A stretch of 20,657 nt of DNA from NCBI GenBank assembly GCA_040143965.1, contig JASJQH010000223.1, positions 1 through 20,657 of the forward strand, written 5' to 3'. The DNA is from Basidiobolus ranarum. Lineage: Eukaryota > Basidiobolomycota > Basidiobolomycetes > Basidiobolales. The notes beneath the pieces are model-generated. The model saw only the letters and a program-made list of their open reading frames with translations. It was not told the origin of the DNA and made no database searches. This document shows positions 1-11,100 of this stretch, piece by piece (positions within the stretch are counted from its first letter, which is position 1; each line of letters starts with the position of its first letter). The position numbers and the translations under genes were made by a program.

Positions 1-769
1 TGGTATATCTAGTGGAGGAGGCGAGCTAGGACGTAGTTGGTACGAAGATGGAAAGCTGATGCGAAAGCATAACTCTTTCAATGATTTCGTCGACGCTACT
101 GAGCATCTTATCAATGAGGGTTACTCCACGCCTGGATTAATGACTGCCATTGCTGCCAGTGCCGGAGGTTTAGTATTAGGTGCGTATTTCTCGATAAAAT
201 CCAACTTTACCTCTCACTAACTTTACCAATTGTACGTGAACAGGTACTGTGCTGAACAGACGTCCAGGTTAGTAGACTCGAGGCCTTCAAAAGATATGAC
301 AAATAACTAATTCCCTTTCGATTGGATAGATCTTTTCAGGGCTATGATCCTTCGTGTACCTTTTGTAGATCCACTTTCTTGCATGTTAAATCCCAATCTT
401 CCACTGACTCAAGTTGAATATACTGAGTGGGGAAATCCACTCGACACCGCGAGAGTATATGAATATTTATCTGACTATGCTCCTTACGATAATATTCCGG
501 AAGAAACCACAAAACTCTCAAATATGCCGGCCATCTTGGTCACTACAGGTCTACGAGATCAAAGAGTACCACCATGGCAACCATTGAAATGGACAGCTAG
601 ATTGAGATCTAGAATACCCAAATTTTATAACAATCCACAATCCCAATCAAGCCTTTTGCTGAAAGCTGAAGATGGTGGCCACTTTGGGGCTTCTAACGAT
701 CAGCAGGGTAGAATTGAAGAGTTAGCATTCGAACTCGCCTTTTTATTGAAACATACAAAAAATAAATGA
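1..769 (+). CDS. Oligopeptidase B-like serine peptidase (family S9A), 3' part only
   Basis: This is the C-terminal 213 residues of a prolyl-oligopeptidase-family enzyme whose full length is usually about 700 aa; the 5' part lies outside the window. Exons are 1-179 (reading from base 2), 244-267 and 330-769, and the joined length stays in frame to TGA at 767-769. Introns are 180-243 (64 nt) and 268-329 (62 nt), with CTAAC and CTAAT branch-like sites. The catalytic triad is visible: Ser at 158-160 in ASAGG, Asp at 557-559 in GLRDQRVP, and His at 680-682 in EDGGHFG. The block GGGELGRSWYEDGKL near the left edge is typical of oligopeptidase B rather than prolyl oligopeptidase. Family enzymes are cytosolic and cut short peptides after Lys or Arg. 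The middle exon is only 24 nt. Family assignment is firm; substrate preference is inferred from the family. Confidence 0.9.
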
Positions 770-1247
770 GATATACCCACATTAAAGAATCAATGACCTA
801 CTGGCAATGGGCTGAGCTAATTTATGCTTGCATATTTGGAGAAACGCTGAAATACCTCAGCCACCATCTACCAAATTACCACTCGAATCTTTTAATTAGA
901 GCTGGATAATCCAAGAAATTCACCATTCTCTATTGTTGCCGATCATACGTTCGGTTTCAATGAGGATTTATGTTGATGGTGTTTTTCTTCCACTCAAGAA
1001 CACACTAACTAGGTGGTAAGTCGATCACAAATAATGATGGACTTCTCTTCCAAAATTGCCCTCAATAGCTAAGGAAAGATTTTGCATGCATAGATATTTC
1101 TAAGTGAAACTCAACGTAAGAACCAATATTTGGTTTTCAATATAAATTACTGGGAAATGTAGTGTGAACTTGGTGTGAGACAAGTAACTTTTTGTACTTG
1201 ACTTTTCATCCCTTCCAACCTTCACTCATATTTAAAAGTTCCTAATT
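770..1247. other. Intergenic region between oligopeptidase B and PTPS
   Basis: These 478 bases hold the 3' UTR of the oligopeptidase gene and the promoter and 5' UTR of the PTPS gene. I see no coding potential in any frame beyond short AT-rich stretches, no RNA gene and no repeat. The only recognisable signals are the CCAAT and TATA-like elements at 1123-1147. Confidence 0.6.
1123..1147 (+). promoter_or_regulatory. Candidate PTPS core promoter (CCAAT + TATAAAT)
   Basis: CCAAT lies at 1123-1127 and TATAAAT at 1141-1147, about 100 nt before the ATG at 1248. That spacing suits a short fungal 5' UTR. The call rests on motif and position only. Confidence 0.4.
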
Positions 1248-1926
1248 ATGACTATAGCTTATGTTTGTCGTACTGCACATTTCTCTGCCGCACATAGACT
1301 TCACTCTCCTCACTTAACTCTGGAAGAAAATAAAGAGATTTATGGAAAGTGTAACAACCTCAATGGGCACGGTCACAACTACAAAGGTAATGGAAAAACG
1401 ATAGTCTACTCACAGGTGTATACTAGAAGAACTAAGCAAATGACCTCTTTTTCGACTGAATATTTAGTACAAGTCACTATCAAAGGCGAGGTATGTAGCC
1501 TAAACGATAAAAAGGAACATATAGTAACTCACCAGTTAACCTAGGTTGACCCACGCACTGGTATGGTGATAAATCTCACCAAACTGAAAAAAGTCATGGA
1601 TGTCGCCATAATGGATACGTTGGATCACCATAATTTGGTTGGAAAATATACTTCAAAGCTTACACTATATCAAATATAAACTCGTATCATATTCATAGGA
1701 TAAAGACGTAGAGTACTTTAAAGATAAACCAAGGTATATGGAATGCTTTTCTATAACTGGATTTTCCATGTACTAATATTCTCACTTAAATTCAAGTACA
1801 ACTGAGAACTTGGCGATTTTTATTTGGAAATCTATGCAAGAACAATTAGATTTTTACCAACTCTATGAGGTAAAAATCCAGGAAACGGAGAACAATACGG
1901 TGATATTTAGAGGAGAAGGGAAGTAA
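1248..1926 (+). CDS. 6-pyruvoyl-tetrahydropterin synthase (five exons, 139 aa)
   Basis: The enzyme converts 7,8-dihydroneopterin triphosphate to 6-pyruvoyl-tetrahydropterin, the second step of tetrahydrobiopterin (BH4) synthesis. Exons are 1248-1386, 1468-1490, 1545-1637, 1699-1733 and 1797-1926; they join to 420 nt ending in TAA. Introns are 81, 54, 61 and 63 nt; the last carries a perfect TACTAAT branch site, and intron 3 starts with an unusual GTTGGA. Zinc ligands are H16, H41 and H43. The catalytic residues are C35, D81 and H82, with substrate-binding E126; all keep a constant offset of eight from the human enzyme (C43, H49, H51, D89, H90, E134). The CxxxxxHGH spacing is that of true PTPS, whereas QueD-type enzymes have CxxxHGH. 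Full length is typical of the family. Exon 2 is a 23-nt microexon. The gene is convergent with FAS. Confidence 0.93.
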
Positions 1927-1954
1927 TATTATTGTCAATCTAATTTATCTGAGT

Positions 1955-1981
1955 GACGGCTAGAATGTGTGAATAGCCGTC
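1955..1981 (+). other. Perfect 8-bp hairpin in the PTPS 3' UTR
   Basis: GACGGCTA (1955-1962) and TAGCCGTC (1974-1981) are perfect inverted copies around an 11-nt loop. They start 28 nt after the PTPS stop codon, in the convergent spacer. The stem is the most GC-rich part of this AT-rich spacer. A role in mRNA 3' end stability or processing is possible but not shown. Confidence 0.4.
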
Positions 1982-2109
1982 TGTATTAATGAATATTCAT
2001 ACGAGTCAATGGGTTTAATGTCTATTTCTTATATTCTTCGAAGTTGATGTTCAACTTGACACAGCTCTATTGTACGATTCATAAAGTGCTTCATGCTTTT
2101 AGTTTAATA

Positions 2110-2121
2110 TTTATTTATTTA
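2110..2121 (-). terminator. Candidate FAS polyadenylation signal (overlapping AATAAA)
   Basis: On the minus strand two overlapping AATAAA hexamers (complement of 2110-2115 and 2114-2119) lie about 50 nt after the FAS stop codon at 2168, in a strongly AT-rich tract. Position and motif suit a eukaryotic poly(A) signal. Chance occurrence in AT-rich DNA cannot be excluded. Confidence 0.45.
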
Positions 2122-2167
2122 TATTAAAGGTAGTAGATAATTCATGTAAATTTAAATGTATCAATAA

Positions 2168-5100
2168 TTAGAGTGTGGCAGCAGCTACAGCTACAGCATA
2201 GCTACCAGAATGAGAAATAGATATCTTGATTTCCTTAAGTCCAGTGCTGTCTACGACCTCTTGAGCCTTGCTTGAGAAAACGGCTTTGGGAGCGCCACTT
2301 TCAGCTGCAGTGATCTCGATCTCCTTGATGTCGATCTTCTCGCCACCAAGACTAACGATGGCCTTAACGATTGATTCCTTGGCAGCTAGTTTACCTGCTA
2401 AGGAAGCAGTGGGGTCTGGCTTGGCAAAGCAGTAGTCCAATTCAGTTGCGGTTAAACTGGTTTTGGCTTCTTCCAACTTAAGACTGCTGATCATAACAAC
2501 ATCAACACCTACACCCTTTTGGTTACCAGTAAGAGCAATAAGTTGCTTAGTAAGAGCAGGGTCGCTCTCAACTTGAGCGGAGTTAAGATCAGACTTGTCA
2601 TAAGAGTAAGTCTTCTTCTTTTCGTCATATGTAGCACGGGCCTTGGGGTTTAAGTAAACCTTGGATTCTTGCTCAGGAGTATAGGGTGGTGCGTTCTTAA
2701 CTTGAACCAAACCAGCAACACCTGCAAAGGAGTCATGCAAGTAACGGTAGGCCTTGGCTTGGCGATCTTGAGTCTTTTGCTTGTATGCATTGTACTCAGA
2801 TTCGGTCAAGGCAGCAAGAACGTAGTCAGGATGGATAACTAGAACTTCACCACCAACTTGTCCGAAACCGAATGATTTCAGAATACCTGCCTTAACACCA
2901 TCAGTGTAGATGGTACTGCTGGGGTATAAGATGTATTCGTAGTCTTGAAGTTTTTCATCAACGTTATCGGCATTACGATTACCAGGGATGATACCAGTTC
3001 CGAGTACTTGCATAACACCGTTTAACATCCATGCAGCAGCGGCACCCTTGGGATGACCAGTGAGGTACTTCTGGAAGATACCAGGGCAGCAGTTACCTTG
3101 TTTACGACCGAGATGAGCAAATTGCTTGTTAACGACCTCGGACTCATTCTTGTCATTAGCTTTGGTGGAAGTTCCGTGGAACGAAGCAACACCAATATCG
3201 TCAACAGTGAGACCGAAGCTAGCGAGAGCACCGCGGATAGGAGCAATACGAGGATCCTGTTTCCAGAAGTCGTTACCCCAAAGAGCGAGGGCTTCCTTCT
3301 CTTGGCGGTAAGCTTCACGTTGAATGTGTTCGGAACGTTCACTAACAAATTCTTGTTCTGAAACATCGGTCTTACCGGAGGCCTTGAAGGTTTCAAGTTC
3401 CTCTTGTAAGTATTCGAGTTCTTCCTCAACCCAAGCCTTGATTTGCTTGCGACGGTTCTTCAATTGTCTGGCACGATACTTGATATCCAAAAGAGGAGAT
3501 TCAGTCTTACCACGGATTTCACGAGCGGTGGTCAAGATACCTTGTCCAGGTGCAGGAATAGAGCGACCTTCCTTATCAGTGGCAGTATTGGTAAGTGCGA
3601 TAATACCATAAATTGGTACACCCATTTGAACGGCAAGTTTAGCAGACATGAGAATTTGAACACCAGAACCATGGGATTCCATGAAACCGGAACGAGTGGT
3701 AGAGGTAGGGCGTGACATTTCTCCTGGTTCGCGACCACGAGCTAATTCTTCTTCGGCATTGCTAGTGGCCTTCATGTTGGCGAATTCGTATGAACCTTCT
3801 TCTTGGAAGTCATCGTAACCACCAACAATTACAATCTTAGCTTTACCACTAGAGATTGTTTCAATACCAATTTCTACAGACTCAACGGCAGTAGCACAAG
3901 CTCCAACAGGAGACTTGATAGGACCAGAGGAGGAAAGTAAAAGCATATTGATCCAAGCAGGCATAGTGTTGATGAATGTCTCTTGAAGAATATCCATTTG
4001 AACAGGTTTATCGAGCAAGCGGTCCTTGTACATCTTTTGAAGTGAGAGAGATCCACCCATACCGGAGCCGGAGCAGTTACCAACTTCACTAACATGAACA
4101 TACTTGTAGAACTCATAAGGATCGGTGATACCTGAGCTGACTAAGGCCTCAACAGTAGATACGAGAACATAAAGGGTGATAACATCAACTTGGTCAATGA
4201 TCTCCTTAGGAACACCATAGCGAGCGGCATCCCAGCCAGTAGGAATCTGGCCAGCAACAAGACGATCGAATCGAAGAGCCTTAGGAACAAAGATCGCAGC
4301 ACCCTTCTTGAAGCTAACAAGCCATTGTCCAGATTCCTTGATCTCGAATGCATCGACCTTATCACCATGCTTGCGTTTGAAGTGAGCTGCTTCCTCAGGG
4401 CTAACCTCAATAGGTTCGAGATCTTGATCGATGACAATCTCTTGAAGGAAGTTCTTGTTCTCAGGATCGTAACCATTGAAGTTTTCGGGCTCGATGAGAC
4501 GAATACCACAGTGCTTGAGAATATCTTTCTCGTACTTGGCCTTGACATCACGATCATCAACAGGCTCTCCAGTCTTGAAATCGACCCAACCGGTATATGA
4601 CTTGCCATTCTTGAGAGGACCGTTGTGATGCTTGATGTAACCCATGATCCAGGCCATTTCAATGCAACCTTCAAGAGAGAATTCTCCGAAGGCTTCCATC
4701 TCCCATCTAGTTCTAGAGTTACCCCAAGGACCGACTTCAGCGAAACCGGTAGCAACAATAACCTTTTCGAGATCCAACATGCCTTGAAGGTGGTTGAGAG
4801 ATTTCAATTCCGAATAGTTCTTGAGTTCAGGGAATTGAAGTTTCAAGTTGGCACGGGGCTTAGCAATATGAGACTTGTAGAACAATTCAGCAGATGGACC
4901 ATGAATGGTCTTGTGGTCAATGGCGTTTTCAGCAACAATGGCCTTGCGAATTTCAGAAGTCTTTCTGATACTTTCGCGAAGAGAGGCAGAAATCTGGTTC
5001 AAGTCTACAATATATTGAAGACCACCATTGAGATCAGCCCAGACTGGTCCAGTTTCACTGATATCGGCAATGGTAGGATGCATCAAACCAAGAATGTTGA

Positions 5101-8100
5101 ATGCCATCTCTTGAGTAGAGAAGGTACGAACACCGTGCTTCTCAATACCCTCGGCGACCATGTTGTTGCCACTCATAAGACCAGTACCACGGGTCCAACC
5201 AATCACGGCACCAGTGATGGTCAAGTAGCTTCCCCAGCTTTCGGAATACCATCTGTTGAAGAGAGTCTCAAGAGCAATCTTGGACTCACCGTACAAACCA
5301 TCACCACCGAATGTACCATGGTTAGGAGAAAGTGGAAGGATTACTTGAGCAGGACGAGTTTTGAAGCCAAATTCTTGTTTCTTGGTCTTGATGTAACCAA
5401 GCATACGAAGTAGATTTGTCATCATGATACGATGTGCAAGCTCAGATTTAGAATCAATATCACTAATCTCACGACCATTTTCGGGGATAGCTGCAAATGG
5501 AATAATATAATCAACATCCCAGTTCAAACCCTTGCGGTCATCTTGCTCATAGATATAGTCAATGAGAGCGTGAACGTCCTGTTTGGAACCTTGGTTGAAG
5601 GGTACAACAACCAAGCAAGAGTTCTTGGAACCATGACGACGATAGATCGATTGATAGTATTCAGTCACTCCGCGGCTAAATCTAGAAGTAGTTACGACAA
5701 CCTTGGCACCTCCAGAGAGTAATCCCTTGAGAATTTCAGCACCAATGGAGTCCTTACCACAACCAGTCATCAACACCATCTTGTTCTCGAAAGTAACACC
5801 TTCCTTGGCAACATTAAGAAGAACATCAAGATAAATGTTAGTATATCTTTGGTCGAATTCCCAACCATGAGCTGTTTGCTTCTTAAGATGAAGGAAAGGA
5901 ACGACTTCCTTCTTTCCAGTGTTGGGTCTGTTGGATTTACGAGTCTTGTGCTCCTTATCACTAAGAATCTTGGGGTTCATGCTCATAGAACGAATAACAT
6001 CCTTATAGAGAGACTTGAGGACAAGTTTATCGGTCTTCTTGATCTTGTTTTGGTGCTTGATGATCTTGTATACACGAAGAAGATCATGTTGAACCTTCTC
6101 GCGATTAGAGTATTCAGTCATCTTGCTACCGTTTGTCATCTCCTTGACGTAATCAGCAAACTTGCGAACTTGTTCACGGGGGACCTCCTTATAGATGATG
6201 TCACCCTTTTCATTGACATGAGTTTGGGGAGCAGTAGGAATAGTAACATCTTTGTAAACAGGGGAGGCATCTAGGACGGCTTCACAGTTCTCCAAAAGAG
6301 TAGTGGCCAACTCCTTGGCAAGTTTATAAGTCTCACCCTTCTCGGTATCCAAGTTGTCAATGTTGTATTGCATGAACTTGACCAAGGCAGGTGTAGCACG
6401 GTTCATAACGTGTAGACATTGAGCAGTGACGTCACGATCAACAGCAGTAAGTCTACCGAAAATGATATCGAAGTAAAGGTTCAAGGCATCTTGACGAACC
6501 CAATTCCAGTAGGAATCGTAACGACGAGCCTTCAAAGCACTGAAGACTGGGAGAATACCTTGAGCATAAACTTCGCCGTGTTCAGCAACCCATTGATCGA
6601 GTTCTTGCTGAAGTTGTAAGGTGGCAATCTTTTGTTCTTCAAAGGCTTTGTCACCAGCGCGAAGATCTTGATCAAGATACTTGGCGAAGGCTTCCAATTG
6701 CTTTCTGATCAAGGCGTTTTGTTTAACTTGTAGTGACTCAAATTCAGCACTGTTCATCACGGCACCAACGGCAACAGGACCAGATGCACCACCACCACCA
6801 CTGGAACCAAGAGATATACCAGTCTTCTTGGCATACAATTGAGCAACGCTGCCTAACCAAGCGGTAGCCTCAGATTCAGAACCAAGTCTAGTAGCGGGTT
6901 CCATGGTGAGACCATACAAAAGTACTGCCTCAGTACGTCCATTTCCTAGACCATAAGTGCTAGAAAGATATCCACGAGCATTGGTCAAGGTGAAACCACC
7001 GGGCATCTTGCTAGACATCATCTTGGAGACAAGAGTAGAAGTATGCTTACCAAGGGATCCAGAGAATCCATTACCCAAGTTCTTACCTAACTCTTCAAGG
7101 GTGGTTTCCTCGGATTTTTCGGGTACGTTTCCGAATTCCTTTTGTAAATCACCCAAGATTTCATTTTGAAGGGTAGATTTACCACCAACCAAGTCCTTAA
7201 CGGCCTTGGAGAGAGGAACCTCATCAAGGCTCTTCTTGAGTTTCTGAGCAATGATGACATGGAGAACTTCGGTTGCTGTAATAGGGGCATCAGATACAGC
7301 AGAGGCAGGTCCACGAGCAACTGGAGCTGGGGCAGCTGCTACTGGAGCAGACACAGGTGCGGCAGCCTTAGGAGCAGCAGCTGTGACAGCGGGAGCAGCT
7401 GGTGCTTCATCCTCGAATGAGTAGTAAATCTCCTTCTCGTTCTTGATATAACATAAGTTGGAACGGCGATGGGTAAGAGCATCATCATAAGCTTGGTACT
7501 TAGATTTCAATGTTCTTTCGGCCATACCTACCAAGACAGGACCAGGACCGACTTCAATAAGACGTTCAACACCAAAGTCCTTGAAAATCTTATCCTGGGT
7601 CTCGATCCAACGAACAGGAGAAGCAAATTGGTATGCCAATAACTCAACCATAAGGGTATATCCGAGTTTTTGCTGTTGAGCAGGTGAAGATACACTATCT
7701 TCGGACCAGTTCTTGAGAACCTTGTGAATTCTAGGACTGTTGGTAATAGCAAGGACATTTTCGAAATACTCCTTGGTAACCTCAAAAGGCTCAGCAGTCA
7801 AGTTAGGAATATACTTGTGAGTTAAAACGTTAACATCAACATTGCTTTGAGAAATCTTTCTAGCAATGTAAGCACGGAAAGGAGTAACACCACCGAGCAA
7901 GAAAGATGAATGGAAGGGAACATCAATACCCTTCAAAGGAATGGTAGCATAACCTCTTTCGAGAGTAATGATGCCATCCTGGGCTTGTTTAGCAGCAGCC
8001 TTATCAAGAGTCTTAGCAATAATAGATGAAAGTTGTTCCTTCACTGCTTCCATTGGCATGGTCTTCAATAGATTCTGAAGATCAATGTTTTGGATCTTAA

Positions 8101-11100
8101 GGAAGTTCAAAACGTTGGCAAGAGAATCCAAATTGCTGAGTTCACCGGAAACAACATATTGTTGATTCTCCACGTTGAAATTGACAATTTCCAATAGTCC
8201 ATTACTTTGATGAGCAATAGCATCAACAACATATCTGAGAGCGATGTCATCAAAGGTTTTGCCAATACGACTAGGATTAACGGCGCACATGCCATAGTTG
8301 GAGCGGCCTTGAGAATCACGCTCTACTGCAACCTGCATGGTCATACCACGATAGAATACAACATCAACTAAACTCTCAATAGCTAACACATTACCAATTG
8401 AGGCAAGAGCAGCATACTCACCCAAGGAGTGACCAGCGAATACACAATCATTTTGAACCAGACCCTTGGCAACCATATCTTCAAATGCAGCCTTTTCCAT
8501 TAAAGTAAGGGCAGGTTGAGTGAATTGAGTAGCGGATAACAATCCAGTGGGTGAGGTAAAGGTGTAGGAAGCAGTCTTCTCAGTAATTCCAGGGAAAAGA
8601 GGAAGAACCTTGGTGTTTCCATCTTGATCGATGGTATCGTAGGTCATACTCATGTAGTTGCGACGGATAGCCTTACCCTTCTCACCACCAAAGAAGATAG
8701 TTTTCTCTTTAGGGTTGTTGCGAACAATATCAATGATGGAAAATCCATAATTGACCAAGAAATGGTTATCAGCAAAGTCCCAGATCTTCTTAGCAACAGG
8801 TGAGGAAGCGTACAATGCCATACCCATACCCTGCTCTTGAGAGCCCTGACCGGTAAAGACATAGGCAGTAACAGGTTGGTCAATCTCAGCAATACCTTCG
8901 ATAACCTTGACATTGTTTTGGTTGATGGTTTCAACCTTAATGATCTTCTTGCCATTCTTCATACCAATATGGGAAAGCTTCGTCTCAAGACGATCGTTAG
9001 GAAGAACCATAGACTGGAAGTTCACATCGTAGGCAGTAACACGTTGTGGGCAGTTATCAGCGGCAAAGATCTCAACGAACTTCTTAGTTGAAGCACTTGT
9101 CCACATACCGTGAGTAATGGTACCGGGTAATTCAGCAAAATCAGCGAAATAAGGGTTAACATGGATAGGATTGTAGTCACCAGATACAACAGCATAAGGT
9201 TCATTGGATGCTGGAGCGTTAAAGACGGAAGAGAATTCGTCACCTTGGGGCATAACAGAGTATCCTCCATTGCTAAAGTTAACAGCTTGTTCAATGGGCT
9301 GACCTACGCGCTTAAGGTACTCTGTTACTGGGTTACCATAAGATTCACCACTTTCATACTCAACAGTAGCGATTTGAATAACCTCCTTAGTAGAGATCTT
9401 CATGGTTACAGTACCAGTAGTCAAGACTGAAGAATACAAGGTCTTGTTCTTGAACTTCAATAAACTGTTCAATCGGAAGATGATTTCGGCACCTGGTGTA
9501 AGCTCAGGTGCGTTTTCTTCCCAGTTCATCCATTCCTTAGACTTCAAAACGGCGATGTCTTTCTCTGTTTGCACAGCGACACGTACAGGAGTTTCGGCAA
9601 TCTTTTGGAAGGTATTTTCGTAATCGGTAAAGTTACCGCGGTACAAAAACTTGCTGGTAACTTCCATGATAGGTTTGTTGTCACGGATAACAACTCCCTT
9701 GGCTTCTACCATCTTTCCGGATTCGGTATTTACGATTGCTTCGATCTCAGATACGGTATCGACAACGTCACCACGCTTCAAGAGTGAGGCACCGTCGATC
9801 AATCTGAAACCATTAGAAAGATGGACTAATCTGAGAAGATCACCATCGATAATCTTGGGGAAGATTGTCTTAATGATGGATCTCCAGCCTACAACGATAG
9901 CGAAATCAACAGGAGCACAAAGAACCTTTTGACCGCGGTCAACGTAAAGCTCAGCTTGATTTCCTACAGTTTGACAGAATTTAGTGATTTCATGTCCAAG
10001 AACCTGTTCATTTTTGGCAACAAATTTCTCGTTAGGATCATCGGAGAGATCCGAGTGAGAGCCTTCACCGAACCACAATGCCCAGTAGAATTGCTTGATA
10101 CGATCGTTGCGACCCTCCATTACTTCATGAATAGTAGCATATCCTTGAGCAGGATTGTAGATATACTTGGATAGGAAAGGAACTGCAACTCCATCCTTCT
10201 GTTCATAAAGAATGACATCAATAACATTGTCATTGATCTTGGCCTCAATGGAAACGGAAGAAGCACTCTCGAGATGAGCAGATTGACTCCATGAGCGTTT
10301 ATCAGATACGGTGATGCTTTCAACCTTTTCATTGGCTCCATATCTGACTTCGACCTTCTGCTCTAAACGAGGACGGAAGACCTTTCTCATCAAGTTGTCA
10401 ACGAAAAGTTTACCTTGAATGATAGAGGTTGAAGTCAACAAAGCTCTTGCCCAACCATATTTAGGACCAGCAATAAGCTCAAGCCACTCATCAACAGGAG
10501 GAAGAGCTCCACTATCAGGAGTCTCAAATATTTTGACGTTGTCCTTAACAGAAACCTTGACATCCTTAAGGGCAGGTTGAGTCAAGATTGGACTACCGCC
10601 GAGATATTCGACTTCAGGAATTAAAGAGTCATCATTGTTATAATAACGTTCTTTCAAAGCGCTAATGTGACCTTCGTGAATATTATCCAACATCTCCTTG
10701 ATAGGCTCGTTAACTTTGGTAGAGTAACGAACAGCAACGGGACCTTGAAGAATGCAAGTACGTTGAACATCTTGGTCCAACACAGCACTTAAATCTTCAG
10801 TTTGCCATAGTGAGTCCTTCTTGAACCAGAATTCAATATTGTTATCAAGTACAGGAACAAATGGAACGGGCTTTTGACCAAGACGAAGGCAAAGACTGAT
10901 GAAGTATTGAGAATCCTCAGTAGTGATTAGCTGAGTAGCAGCCTTAGGATAAGCTTCGAGGAACTTCTCCACAGTTTCCAAAGGACGATCAAGTTCCTTG
11001 AAGGATTGTAACTTGGAAGGCTGTTCTTTGGTAATGAATCTCTCCTCAAGTCTGCGCATGAAGTCACCAACAATAGCGATCAAACTATTATCCAACCATC

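Noticed and set aside
1121-1133. CCAATATTTGG as a MADS-box CArG site before PTPS
   Set aside because: The AT core is seven bases, not the required six, so it does not fit CC(A/T)6GG; a plain CCAAT box is the simpler reading.
1387-1544. Read-through of PTPS exon 1 into a 98-codon product
   Set aside because: The conserved PTPS sequence resumes only after removing introns 1387-1467 and 1491-1544; the read-through residues match nothing in the family.
4625-5413. Long open frame of 262 codons on the plus strand inside FAS
   Set aside because: It lies wholly antisense to intact, conserved FAS coding sequence (KR to KS region), resembles no family, and is of the kind produced by strong codon bias in the sense gene. 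Other opposite-strand and out-of-frame stretches within 2168-13903 were dismissed for the same reason.
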